NCBI GenBank assembly: GCA_900465915.1
Contig: UBKJ01000011.1
Span: 1-64,000, forward strand
Source: Hyphomicrobiales bacterium
GTDB taxonomy: Bacteria; Pseudomonadota; Alphaproteobacteria; Rhizobiales; Rhizobiaceae
Reading direction: 5' to 3'
Length of the DNA stretch: 64,000 bases
The position numbers were made by a program, and so were the translations under genes. Below, piece after piece: positions 24,925-33,417 of this stretch. Position 1 is the first letter of the stretch. Each line of letters starts with the position of its first letter. The notes beneath the pieces are model-generated. The model made no database searches. It worked only from the letters and a program-made list of their open reading frames with translations, and was not told the DNA's origin.

Positions 24925-26580
24925 TTATGCTCGCTTCTTCGGTTGAATTCCGCAAAGGTCCTCGAACAACCGCGCCACGGCCTCGGCGCCCGGATCGGGC
25001 ACACCTTCGAGCGCCGTGGATGGCACATAGACGGACCGTCCCGCGCCGGCGCGGTCCAGGCGCGCCGTGGCGTCGGCCCCCTGCCGCGCGGCGGCGGCCG
25101 CTTCGGCGAGCGATCCGCCCGCGACCAGCCGCGCCAAGGCGGGTTCGAGGGCGTCGACCATCGTGCGGTCGCCGGGCTTGGCGCCGCCATAGAGCATCAT
25201 CCGCCGAAGACCGGCGGACAAGGCCTGCGCCCATTGGCCGGGCCGGTCGAAATGCTGCGCGGCGGACGTGAACAGGATGGCGAGGAGCACGCCGCTCGAC
25301 CCGCCCGCGCCGCGCAGGAGACGGTCGCCCATCGCCTTCAGCAGCGCCGCACCGTCCGCCAGCGGAAAACGATCGATATCGCCGACCAGGCCGGCGGCCG
25401 CAACAGCGAGCGTGGAGCCGGTGTCGCCATCGCCGACCTTCGCGTCGAGCGCATCGATCTGCGCGGCGTGGCTTTGCAGCGAATCCGTCGCCGCCAGGAT
25501 GAACCCGCGCACCGCCTCGTCGGACGAAGGCGACGATGTCAGTTCCGGGCGATACGGATTCGGCAGAACGGGCGCGGCCCGCGCGGTCGGGTTGGGTCGC
25601 GGCCATGTCGCCACGTCGGTCGACGCCAGCAAGGCCTCGCGCCGGGCGTCGTCGAGAACCAGGGTGCTGATCGAAACGCCGCGCATGTCGATGGCGGTCA
25701 TCAGCGGCGCGGGACCGAGGATGAAATCGGCCTTTTCGAACAAGCCGGTCTTGCGCAGCGCCTGGGTGACGATCGCTAGCTCCAGCGGCGACGCGCCGCC
25801 CAGCGAGTTGACGAGGAGCGCTACGCGCTCGTCCGCCGCGAGCGTCCGCTCGATTCGCTCCGCGATGACGCTGATAAGCGTGTCCGCCGGCTGAAAGACG
25901 AGGCTGTCCGCGCCCGGCTCGCCGTGGATGCCGAGGCCGAGTTCGACCTTATCGGCGGCCAGTTCGGCGTGGGCGCCGTCCAGTCCGGGCAAATGGCATG
26001 TCGACAGGGCCAGCCCGAGCGAGCGGACGCTGCGCGCGGCGTCAGCGGCGGCGCTGCGCACCTCCTCCAGCGACACGCCGGCGGCGGCTTTCGCGCCGGC
26101 GATCTTGTGGACGAACAGCGTTCCCGCGACGCCGCGCGGATTGGGAATATGCGGCAGGGCGATGTCGTCCGAGACGATGACCATCTCGACGGCGAGGCCG
26201 AGCGCCTTGGCGCGTTCGGCCGCCAGGCCGAAATTCAGGCGATCGCCGGTGTAATTCTTGACGATGAGCAGGCAGCCCGCGGGACCGGTCACGGCAAGGA
26301 TCGCCGCGAGGACAGCGTCGACGCTGGGCGAGGCGAAAATCTCTCCGCAGACCGCCGCCGTCAGCATTCCCTCGCCCACGAAGCCGGCATGGGCCGGCTC
26401 ATGCCCGGAACCGCCGCCCGACACCACGGCGACACGGTCCTTCCTCCAGTCCGACCGGAGCACCACCTTGATCTCGGGAAAGCCGTCGAGACGCGCCAGT
26501 TTATCGCCGGAAGACGAAAGCAGCAGCCCTTCGATCGCTTCCGTCACGACCGTCTCGCGGCTGTTGATGAAGCTCTTCAT
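24925..26580 (-). CDS. dihydroxyacetone kinase family protein (DhaK-DhaL fusion)
   Basis: The 551-residue protein joins a DhaK domain (about 1-330; GGGSGHEPAHAGFVG with the His that binds the ketone substrate covalently) to a DhaL nucleotide-binding domain (about 350-550; DAKVGDGDTG with the Mg-binding Asp residues). This is the ATP-dependent, single-chain form. Substrates in the family include dihydroxyacetone, glyceraldehyde and tetruloses such as erythrulose. Beside a class II aldolase it most likely phosphorylates the C3 (or small ketose) product of aldol cleavage; alternatively it acts on a ketotetrose made by the SDR enzyme. A strong GGGAGGAGAGG site precedes the ATG. Confidence 0.88.
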   Translation of the reverse strand: MKSFINSRETVVTEAIEGLLLSSSGDKLARLDGFPEIKVVLRSDWRKDRVAVVSGGGSGHEPAHAGFVGEGMLTAAVCGEIFASPSVDAVLAAILAVTGPAGCLLIVKNYTGDRLNFGLAAERAKALGLAVEMVIVSDDIALPHIPNPRGVAGTLFVHKIAGAKAAAGVSLEEVRSAAADAARSVRSLGLALSTCHLPGLDGAHAELAADKVELGLGIHGEPGADSLVFQPADTLISVIAERIERTLAADERVALLVNSLGGASPLELAIVTQALRKTGLFEKADFILGPAPLMTAIDMRGVSISTLVLDDARREALLASTDVATWPRPNPTARAAPVLPNPYRPELTSSPSSDEAVRGFILAATDSLQSHAAQIDALDAKVGDGDTGSTLAVAAAGLVGDIDRFPLADGAALLKAMGDRLLRGAGGSSGVLLAILFTSAAQHFDRPGQWAQALSAGLRRMMLYGGAKPGDRTMVDALEPALARLVAGGSLAEAAAAARQGADATARLDRAGAGRSVYVPSTALEGVPDPGAEAVARLFEDLCGIQPKKRA

Positions 26581-26652
26581 AAAACCTCTCCTCCCTTTGA
26601 ATGTCGGACCGGCGGCGATCGCCGCCGGTCGAAACGCGCGCCGGAGCGGCCG

Positions 26653-27426
26653 TCACCAGCAGGTGAAGCCGGCGTCGGCCACCACCGTGGTGCCCGTCAT
26701 CAGACTGGAGGCGTCGGAGGCGAGGAAGTGCACGACGGACGCGATCTCGTCCGGCCTGCCGAGGCGGTGCATCGGCGTGTCGCGCAGCCAGACGTCGATC
26801 ATGCCATCATTGTCGTGGCGGTACATAGTCATGGCCGTCTCGATATAGGTCGGCGCAACCGCATTGACGCGGACGCCCCGGTCAGCCCATTCGGCGGCCA
26901 GCGACGAGGTCATCTGGTGCACGGCGGCCTTGGCGGCGTTGTAATAGGTCTGCTTCTGCGGACGGTTGGAGATGATGCCCGACATCGAGCCGATATTGAC
27001 GATGGCGCCCGATCCCGCCGCCAGCATGTGGCGGGCGAAGGCGCGGTTGCACCAGAAGACGCCGTTATAGTTCACGTCGTTGACATGCAACCAATGCTCG
27101 TCGGTGACGTCCTCCGCCGCCACGCCCGAACGCGCTATGCCGGCGTTGGCGACCAGGATGTCGGCCTTGCCGTAGGTCGCAACGACCCAGTCGGCCAGGG
27201 TGTCGACTTCTGTCGACTTGGTTACGTCGACTTTGTAGGTCGCGACATCGTAGCCTTTCGACCGCATGGCGGCCTTGCCCTCCTCGGCGATCGCCTCGTC
27301 GATATCGGCGATCACGACCGTCGCGCCGTGCTCGGCCAGCGCCTCGACGCAGCTCAGGCCGATGCCGCGCCCGCCGCCGGTGACGACGGCTGTTCTTCCG
27401 TTCAGTTTGAATTTTTCTGCATACAT
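26653..27426 (-). CDS. SDR-family polyol dehydrogenase
   Basis: A 257-residue classical short-chain dehydrogenase with TGGGRGIG for NAD(P), NAG (residues about 90), Ser in NIGSMSG and the YxxxK pair in YYNAAKAA. An acidic Asp (IADID) after the second strand favours NAD. The C terminus ADAGFTCW and the core resemble galactitol/polyol 2-dehydrogenases. I use the ATG at 27426 because GAGGAG lies seven bases upstream; a GTG at 27441 would add five residues. It probably oxidises an imported sugar alcohol to a ketose, which the FGGY kinase then phosphorylates. Confidence 0.88.
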   Translation of the reverse strand: MYAEKFKLNGRTAVVTGGGRGIGLSCVEALAEHGATVVIADIDEAIAEEGKAAMRSKGYDVATYKVDVTKSTEVDTLADWVVATYGKADILVANAGIARSGVAAEDVTDEHWLHVNDVNYNGVFWCNRAFARHMLAAGSGAIVNIGSMSGIISNRPQKQTYYNAAKAAVHQMTSSLAAEWADRGVRVNAVAPTYIETAMTMYRHDNDGMIDVWLRDTPMHRLGRPDEIASVVHFLASDASSLMTGTTVVADAGFTCW

Positions 27427-27465
27427 GGCGAATCTCCTCACAAGTCTTCGGAAATCGGGCGCGCC

Positions 27466-28155
27466 TCAGCGGGCCTGTTCCTCGCGATTCAGAAACGGAT
27501 GGCGTCCAGGCTGGTTGAAATGCTTGCGGCGCACGTCGAGCAGCTTCTCGATCTGCTCTTGGTTGAACTCCTTGGCGCCGCCATAGGAAGCCGCGAGGTA
27601 GACGACCTTGGCGTAATAATCGAGCGCCTCCATCTTGAAATAGGCGCTGTTGAGATCGTGGCCGTAGGTCAGCGCGCCGTGGTTCTCCAGGAGAAGCGCG
27701 TCGTGCCTTTGCAGATAGGGCGTGATGGCGTCGGACAGTTCGTGCGTCGACGGAATGCCGTAGGGGGTCAGCGGCACCTCGCCCAGGAACATGGTCGATT
27801 CCGGCATGATCTGCTGGGTCAGCGGCTTACCGCAGATGGCGTGCACGGTCGCGTAGAGCGGATGGGCATGCACGACCGAACGCACATCGTCGCGATTGTC
27901 GTACACGCACAGATGCATGCTGATCTCAGTGGACGGGCGGTATTTCCCCTCGCCGATCGGCTTTCCGCCGCGGTCGATGTGGCAGATCATGTCCGGGGTC
28001 ATGAACCCCTTCGAAACGCCCGTCGGCGTGCACAGAAGCGTGCCGTCGTCCAGCAGCACCGAGATGTTGCCGTCATTGGCGGCTCCCATCTCGCGCATAT
28101 AGGCGCGGCGGCCGATTTCGCAGATGAATTCACGTAGCTTGAGATCGTTTTTCAT
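27466..28155 (-). CDS. class II aldolase (fuculose/rhamnulose-phosphate aldolase family)
   Basis: A 229-residue zinc aldolase. Metal-binding His residues are visible in VVHAHPLYATV and in the ENHGALTYG segment; TGVSKG and PSTEISMH form the phosphate and substrate pocket (Glu in STE). Such enzymes cleave ketose 1-phosphates to DHAP and an aldehyde. Two starts are possible: the ATG at 28155 used here and an in-frame GTG at 28164. A sigma70-like promoter lies just upstream. Together with the kinases and SDR it suggests a ketose-1-phosphate cleavage pathway; the exact sugar is unknown. Confidence 0.87.
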   Translation of the reverse strand: MKNDLKLREFICEIGRRAYMREMGAANDGNISVLLDDGTLLCTPTGVSKGFMTPDMICHIDRGGKPIGEGKYRPSTEISMHLCVYDNRDDVRSVVHAHPLYATVHAICGKPLTQQIMPESTMFLGEVPLTPYGIPSTHELSDAITPYLQRHDALLLENHGALTYGHDLNSAYFKMEALDYYAKVVYLAASYGGAKEFNQEQIEKLLDVRRKHFNQPGRHPFLNREEQAR

Positions 28156-28179
28156 GGTCCTCACCGTAATGTCGGGAAG

Positions 28180-28241
28180 ACCATAAGCCGGATCAGGACA
28201 AAGTCAACAAAAACAGAAATGAAATGTTGGAAAATGTTGGA
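28180..28241 (-). promoter_or_regulatory. internal promoter and repeated operator motif before the aldolase gene
   Basis: On the minus strand TTGACT (28207-28202), 16 bases, TATGGT (28185-28180) form a good sigma70-type promoter 25 bases from the aldolase ATG. Just upstream, on the plus strand, AATGTTGGA occurs twice ten bases apart (28223-28231 and 28233-28241) and once more at 28257-28265. The GTTG-N6-GTTG core recurs in the kinase/binding-protein divergent region, so it is a likely site for the DeoR repressor. Confidence 0.5.
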
Positions 28242-29015
28242 TTAAAACAGGACCGGAATGTTGGATCGGCGAAAATGCTGCATCCACGCCTCGGACGGCG
28301 CGCGATCCGTGACCACGACGTCGACCTGGTCGATCGAGCAGACGCTGGTCAGCGCGGAGCCGTCGAACTTGTCGCCGTCGACGAGGAGGCAGACCTTGCG
28401 CGCCGCCGCGATGAAGGCGCGCTTGACCTCGGCGTCCGGCAGGCTGGCGTCCATGACGCCGCCGGCCATCGAGATCGCCTTGCAGCTGATCAGGGCTATG
28501 TCGGCGTTGAATTGGGCGATGGCCTGCGTGGCGAGCATGCCGACGAAGGTCATCGACTGCTTGCGCAATTCGCCGCCGACCGAGACGATCGTGTGCTGGG
28601 TCGCCCCGGGCTCGGCGGTGATGCGGACGGAATTGGTGATCAGCGTGAGATCGTGGTGGCTCCTGAGCTCGGCCAGCGCTTCGAAGGCGGTGGAGGAGGA
28701 ATCGATCATCACCGCATTGCCGTCATGGACGAGCTTCGCGGCCAGCGCCGCGATCCTGCGTTTCGCCTCGATATTGGTGATCTGCCGCATGCGATAAGGC
28801 AGGTCTTCGACCTCGGTCTCCTTGGCGACGGCGCCGCCATGGGTCCGGCTCAGCAGCCCGCCATTATCGAGGACCTGCAAGTCGCGGCGGATCGTCTCCT
28901 CGGTGACGCCGAAGGATTTGCTGAGATCGGTAACTTGCACCGACCTGTGCCGAAAGACGAGATCGAGAATCTTTTGTCTGCGTTCTATTGCCAGCATGCT
29001 TGGCGTCAATCCCAT
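28242..29015 (-). CDS. DeoR-family transcriptional repressor
   Basis: The 257-residue protein has an N-terminal DeoR helix-turn-helix (RRQKILDLVFRHRSVQVTDL ... TEETIRRDLQVLDNGG) and a C-terminal sugar-phosphate-sensing DeoRC domain (about 80-250). The ATG at 29015 follows the FGGY kinase stop by one base. DeoR repressors respond to the phosphorylated intermediate of the pathway they control, here probably the ketose phosphate made by the FGGY kinase. The next gene starts after an 86-base gap that contains its own promoter and repeated GTTG motifs. Confidence 0.88.
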   Translation of the reverse strand: MGLTPSMLAIERRQKILDLVFRHRSVQVTDLSKSFGVTEETIRRDLQVLDNGGLLSRTHGGAVAKETEVEDLPYRMRQITNIEAKRRIAALAAKLVHDGNAVMIDSSSTAFEALAELRSHHDLTLITNSVRITAEPGATQHTIVSVGGELRKQSMTFVGMLATQAIAQFNADIALISCKAISMAGGVMDASLPDAEVKRAFIAAARKVCLLVDGDKFDGSALTSVCSIDQVDVVVTDRAPSEAWMQHFRRSNIPVLF

Positions 29016-29016
29016 T

Positions 29017-30420
29017 TTATTTCTGCGGATAGTAATCCAGGATATCGGTTGATTTTTCAACCAATTTGCGAGCCGCCGCCAGGTCCTTCACCTCGCCGAT
29101 CCCAACGAGCTGCATCAGGGCGTTGCCCCAGGCGCTGGCTTCGATCGGCCCGACGCTGACGACCCGGCCCGTGCTGTCCGCGACCAGCTGGCAAAGCAGG
29201 GCGTCCTGGCCGCCGCCGCCGCAGACGCGCAGGCCGGCCACGGCCTCCCCGGTCAGGCTTTCCATCGCGGCGAGGCTTTCCGCTACGTTTTTCGCCAGCC
29301 CGCGATAGATCGCCAGCGCCAGAAGGCCGATGTCGCCGGACCCGGCGACTTCACGGCACGCGGCCTCGATCGCCGCGACGATGTCCGGCGGATTGAAAAA
29401 GGCCTTGTCCGAAGGATCGACCGCTACGGAGCTTCCGCCCCGCGCCGCCGCCGCGGCCGACATGGCCGCGAAACCGATTTCATGTCCCATCTGCTGGCTC
29501 CAGGCGGCGCGGAGCTTTTGCAGCAAGTGTAGCCCATTGAGGCTCCTGAGGAATATCGGCCGGCCTTCGACGCCTCCCTCGTTTCCGAAACCCGCCCGGC
29601 GCGCTTCCTGCGACATAACCGGACGCGGCCTCTCGCAGCCCAGGATCGACCACGAGCCGCAGATCAGGAAAGCGTCCCGCGCCTGCAAGGGCAAAGCGCA
29701 GACGGCGCTCGCCGTATCGTGCCCGGCCACGGTGACCACCGGCGTCCTGCCCAGGCCCGACTGTTCCTGAAGCTCGAGCCGCAGCCAACCGCGAATTTTC
29801 CCCGGCTGCTCCACCGGCGGAAAAAGCGATGATGGAACGCCAGCTTCCCGACAAATAGCCTCGTCCCATTCGCCCAAGACGTTCAGAAGCCCGGTGGTGC
29901 GCGCAAGCGTCGTATCGATGGCGACCTCTCCGGTGAGGAAATAATTGACCGCGTCCGCGATCAGCACCAGCCGCCGCTTTGCGGCGATTTTTTCCGGCCC
30001 GTCACGCAGGGCGCTGAACAGCTGATAGGCCGTATTCACCGGCAGGATCTGCGAGCCGGTGCGGTCGAACATCTTCTCCGGCGCGACGGGAAAACGATCA
30101 TAGCCGCGTTGCGAACGCGGATGCCGGTAGTGGAAGGGAGACAGGTCGAACCCACCTTCATCGTCGATCAGGACATAATCCACACCCCAACTGTCGACGC
30201 CGATGGAATCGATCCCGCCATAGCGCGCCGCAGCCAGTTGCAGGCCGGTGCGAATCTCGTCGAGCAATCGTCCCAGGTCCCAATGCGGGCCGTCCGCAAG
30301 CCGCGTCTCCACGCCTACGAACCGATGGATTTCCGTTAGCTCCAGCCTTTGGCCGTCGAAAAGCGCGACCATGGCGCGCCCGCTTCCGGCGCCCAGGTCA
30401 AACACCAGGGATTTCTTCAT
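29017..30420 (-). CDS. FGGY-family carbohydrate kinase (rhamnulokinase-like)
   Basis: A 467-residue kinase with the ATP-binding DLGAGSGRAMVALF at the N terminus, IGVDSWGVDYVLID, VAGHDTASAV and the C-terminal CGGGGQDALLCQLVAD, the pattern of rhamnulokinase (RhaB) relatives. The ATG at 30420 has AGGAGGA six bases upstream. It is the first gene of the minus-strand catabolic operon, divergent from the binding-protein gene. It should phosphorylate a ketose at C1 before aldol cleavage. No rhamnose isomerase is present, and the SDR enzyme instead suggests entry from a polyol. Confidence 0.87.
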   Translation of the reverse strand: MKKSLVFDLGAGSGRAMVALFDGQRLELTEIHRFVGVETRLADGPHWDLGRLLDEIRTGLQLAAARYGGIDSIGVDSWGVDYVLIDDEGGFDLSPFHYRHPRSQRGYDRFPVAPEKMFDRTGSQILPVNTAYQLFSALRDGPEKIAAKRRLVLIADAVNYFLTGEVAIDTTLARTTGLLNVLGEWDEAICREAGVPSSLFPPVEQPGKIRGWLRLELQEQSGLGRTPVVTVAGHDTASAVCALPLQARDAFLICGSWSILGCERPRPVMSQEARRAGFGNEGGVEGRPIFLRSLNGLHLLQKLRAAWSQQMGHEIGFAAMSAAAAARGGSSVAVDPSDKAFFNPPDIVAAIEAACREVAGSGDIGLLALAIYRGLAKNVAESLAAMESLTGEAVAGLRVCGGGGQDALLCQLVADSTGRVVSVGPIEASAWGNALMQLVGIGEVKDLAAARKLVEKSTDILDYYPQK

Positions 30421-30477
30421 CAAGCGTCCTCCTTTCGGATGCGACAGCGGCCTGGGCAGGGTAAAACCACATTATCG

Positions 30478-30522
30478 CAACCACTTCCAACCTAAAACGC
30501 TATATATTGTTGTTTTATGTTG
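30478..30522. promoter_or_regulatory. divergent control region with GTTG-N6-GTTG repeats
   Basis: Between the divergent kinase (30420) and binding-protein (30582) genes, GTTG-N6-GTTG occurs on the minus strand (30491-30478) and again on the plus strand (30509-30522). Both share the ten-base period of the repeat at 28226-28239. The plus-strand copy overlaps an AT-rich stretch that could be the binding-protein promoter. The obvious candidate regulator is the DeoR-family protein. Confidence 0.45.
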
Positions 30523-30581
30523 CAATGATTTTTGTTTTATGTAGTTTTTTGTCTGGAATTTTGGAAGAGGAGGATTTCCGA

Positions 30582-31895
30582 ATGAGACTGAAAGCCCTTG
30601 CCGCATGCACGGCGCTGGTCGCGGCGGCGTCGGCAGCGCAGGCGAACACGACGCTGACGATCGCGACCGTGAACAATGCGGACATGATCCGCATGCAACA
30701 GCTAACGCCTGAATTCAAGGCCGCCAATCCGGGCATCGACGTCAACTGGGTGGTGCTGGAGGAGAACGTCCTGCGCCAGAAAGTGACGACCGATATCGCC
30801 ACGAAGGGCGGCCAATACGACATCCTGACGATCGGCAACTATGAAGTGCCCATCTGGGCCAAGTCGCAGTGGCTGCTGCCGCTGGACAATCTAGGCGCCG
30901 GCTACGACATCGACGACCTTCTGCCGAAGGTTCGGGCGAGCCTTTCCTACGACAAGACGCTTTATGCGGCCCCGTTCTACGCCGAAAGCTCGATGACTTA
31001 CTACCGCAAGGACCTGTTTGAAAAAGCAGGCCTCAAGATGCCGGAAAAGCCGACCTGGAATTTCATCAAGGAAGCGGCGGCCAAGATCACCGACAAGGAT
31101 AAGGAAATCTACGGCATCTGCCTTCGCGGCAAGGCCGGCTGGGGCGAGAACATCAACTTCATCACCGCGATGGCCAATTCCTATGGCGCGCGATGGTTCG
31201 ACGAAAAGTGGAATCCGCAATTCGACCAGCCGGCCTGGAAGGCGACAATCACCGACTATGTCGACCTGATGCGCAAATACGGCCCTCCCGGCGCCAGCAC
31301 CAACGGGGCCACGCAGGCGCTGAGCCTGTTCGCGACCGGCAAATGCGGCATCTTCATCGACGCCACTGTCTTCGCGTCGCTTCTCAGCGATCCGAAGCAG
31401 TCGCAGGTTTCGCAGACCGTGGGCTTCGCCCATTCCCCGACCAAGGGGCTGTCGAAAAGCGCTGTGACCCTTTGGGCCTGGTCGCTCGCCATTCCGGCGG
31501 CGACGAAGCAGAAGGAAGCCGCCGAAAAGTTCATCGCCTGGGCGACATCGAAGGAATATACCAAGCTCGTCGCGGAGAAATACGGCATCCTCAACGCCCC
31601 GCCGGCGACTCGCGCGTCGCTCTACAAGAACGCCGATTATCTGAAGGCTGCGCCTTTCGCCAAGCTGACGCTGGACTCCATCCAGGACGCCGACCCGGAA
31701 CATCCGACCGTCGATCCCGTGCCCTATGTCGGCGTGCAGTTCGTGGCGATCCCGGAATTCCAGGCGATCGGAACGAATGTCGGCCAGCAGTTCTCGGCCG
31801 CCATCGCCGGGTCCGAAACGGTCGACCAGGCTCTCAGCACCGCCCAGTCGCTGACGACGCGCGCGATGAAGCAGGCTGGATATCCCAAGAAATAG
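30582..31895 (+). CDS. periplasmic polyol/sugar-binding protein of ABC transporter
   Basis: The 437-residue family 1 extracellular binding protein has a clear Sec signal (MRLKALAACTALVAAASAAQA) and typical blocks (FKAANPGIDVNWVVLEE, YAAPFYAESSMTYYRKDLFEKAG split over two strands, LWAWSLAIP). It resembles SmoE-type mannitol/sorbitol binders. AGAGGAGGA stands seven bases before the ATG; an upstream TTG at 30507 would bury the signal. It is transcribed away from the operon that encodes its permeases and ATPase, and ends in a strong hairpin terminator. Confidence 0.9.
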   Translation: MRLKALAACTALVAAASAAQANTTLTIATVNNADMIRMQQLTPEFKAANPGIDVNWVVLEENVLRQKVTTDIATKGGQYDILTIGNYEVPIWAKSQWLLPLDNLGAGYDIDDLLPKVRASLSYDKTLYAAPFYAESSMTYYRKDLFEKAGLKMPEKPTWNFIKEAAAKITDKDKEIYGICLRGKAGWGENINFITAMANSYGARWFDEKWNPQFDQPAWKATITDYVDLMRKYGPPGASTNGATQALSLFATGKCGIFIDATVFASLLSDPKQSQVSQTVGFAHSPTKGLSKSAVTLWAWSLAIPAATKQKEAAEKFIAWATSKEYTKLVAEKYGILNAPPATRASLYKNADYLKAAPFAKLTLDSIQDADPEHPTVDPVPYVGVQFVAIPEFQAIGTNVGQQFSAAIAGSETVDQALSTAQSLTTRAMKQAGYPKK

Positions 31896-32514
31896 CGTCG
31901 ATATAACGGGCATAAATCGATGAGGGTTCGCCGGAGCCATGGTTTCATTGCGGCTCCGGCAACTTTTATAGGACGAAATATTGGCCTGAAACGAATTTAC
32001 GCGATGGCCAGTCGCCGGAAAACCGGCAACGCTGACCGCCGTCGCGGTCATTGCGCATTCCGACGAGCACAAAGCCGCAGTACGGGCCTTCGCTGCCGCC
32101 GGCGATATCCGGCTCTCTATCGCCACGATCCCAGGCATGACCGCACCAACATATTGACCATTCGAAGACCTGCCATCGAAATCACAGGGGGCACTCCAAT
32201 CCACCCGTAAGACGCTTGCCATCCAGTCAAGCGACGGTCTTTTGATCAATTCCCAATTCTCGCATATTCCATGGACGATCTAATGGAGGCGGTATTCAAA
32301 GGACCATCATTCCTTAGGAGCCTTGCAAAGCCTTATGGCCGCCATAAAGGTTATGATTGGTCAAAACGGCTTCCGGACGCTAGAAACCCGACTGAAACTC
32401 CCGCTGAAACTTTCCGCCGCCCCGTCAGCGGACGGCCTCATCTCCACGGATCGCCGCAAACGAGATTTCCTTTCTGCACGATGCCCAACCGTTTGCGGCG
32501 GCAGCAGGCCCACC
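31896..32514. other. intergenic region of about 620 bases
   Basis: It holds the terminator at 31930-31967 and otherwise no convincing gene. Frames here lack ribosome sites and codon bias of the neighbours. A moderately AT-rich part (about 32220-32360) could contain promoters or a small RNA, but I see no specific motif. Confidence 0.4.
31930..31967 (+). terminator. rho-independent terminator of the binding-protein gene
   Basis: GCCGGAGCC (31930-31938) pairs perfectly with GGCTCCGGC (31952-31960), followed by TTTT at 31964-31967, 34 bases past the stop codon. Confidence 0.75.
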
Positions 32515-33417
32515 TCACCGACCCATGCGGCGGGCGAGTTCGTCCACCTCGCCGGGCCCGAGATAATGCGGGCCGTCAAACAGAAAGATGTCGCGGCCCT
32601 GCATGGCCGATATCTGGGGGAGCAGCTCGTCGACCGTCGCCGCCCGGAACTTGCCGCCGCTCAGCGGCCTGAAGGCTTCCACGATCACTTTGACCCGCGC
32701 ATTGCCCAACTTGTCGGAGAGGGCGTCGACATATTGGCGCGCCACGGCCGGCGTGCGGGCTTCGACGCCAACGCCGTCCTGAAAAAAGACGCCGACGTCG
32801 GGCGGCAGCCATGCGGCGAGCCAGTCCGCCAGCGCCCGGCCGCCGATATTCGCATTGTCATAGACGCTGATCCAGAGCGGGCGCGGCAGCAGCGCCAGCG
32901 CTTCGGGCATGACGACCGGCGCCTCCTTCCAGGTCGGGTCCGCCTCGACGGGGAAGTAATAACCGACGACGTTCAACGGTCCAGTCTTGTCCGCGATCCC
33001 GGCGGCGTCCCGCGCCAGCGCCAACGCATCCGCGCGCGCCGATCTTTCATCGAAACGGCCGACGGTCCCCAGGATGACGCTCTTCGCCCATGGCTGGCGC
33101 GAGATGCGCGCCCAATCGGGCTTTCCGGGCCCGCCGGGCGCCAGGAAATCGACGCCGTCGACCTTGCTCCACTGTATGAGCAACTGCTCCGCGCCGAGCT
33201 TTCCCCAGTCGCCGTCGATATCGGCCGTCGCAGTGTCCACCTGCCAGACGATCCCGGCCACGGACAGGGGTGGGTGAAACCAGTTCCGCATGAGCCTTCC
33301 CGCCAGCCAGAACGTCAGGAGCAGAACGACCAGCATCCCGCCAAGAACAGCGGCCCGCCGCCATCCGGGCGTCTTCTCAGTAAGACGTGCTGATCCCTGC
33401 GAAAATTCCCTGGGCAC
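32515..33417 (-). CDS. membrane-anchored protein of the exopolysaccharide operon, possible TIM-barrel glycoside hydrolase-like
   Basis: The 300-residue protein has one N-terminal membrane segment (about 22-44) and a periplasmic domain with repeated beta/alpha elements (EQLLIQWSKVDGVDF, VVGYYFPVEADPTW, PLWISVYDNANI, DVGVFFQDGVG). The layout recalls DUF4434-type TIM barrels found with surface polysaccharide genes; this assignment is tentative. The GTG start has GGGG six bases upstream and overlaps the nfrA-like gene end by 41 bases, so it is the last gene of that operon. It may trim or bind the exported glycan. Confidence 0.65.
   Translation of the reverse strand: MPREFSQGSARLTEKTPGWRRAAVLGGMLVVLLLTFWLAGRLMRNWFHPPLSVAGIVWQVDTATADIDGDWGKLGAEQLLIQWSKVDGVDFLAPGGPGKPDWARISRQPWAKSVILGTVGRFDERSARADALALARDAAGIADKTGPLNVVGYYFPVEADPTWKEAPVVMPEALALLPRPLWISVYDNANIGGRALADWLAAWLPPDVGVFFQDGVGVEARTPAVARQYVDALSDKLGNARVKVIVEAFRPLSGGKFRAATVDELLPQISAMQGRDIFLFDGPHYLGPGEVDELARRMGR

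Noticed and set aside
30891..32249. Minus-strand frame of 452 codons opposite the binding protein and the region after it
   Set aside because: Mostly antisense to a well-supported gene; the intergenic part has no ribosome site and crosses a terminator hairpin.
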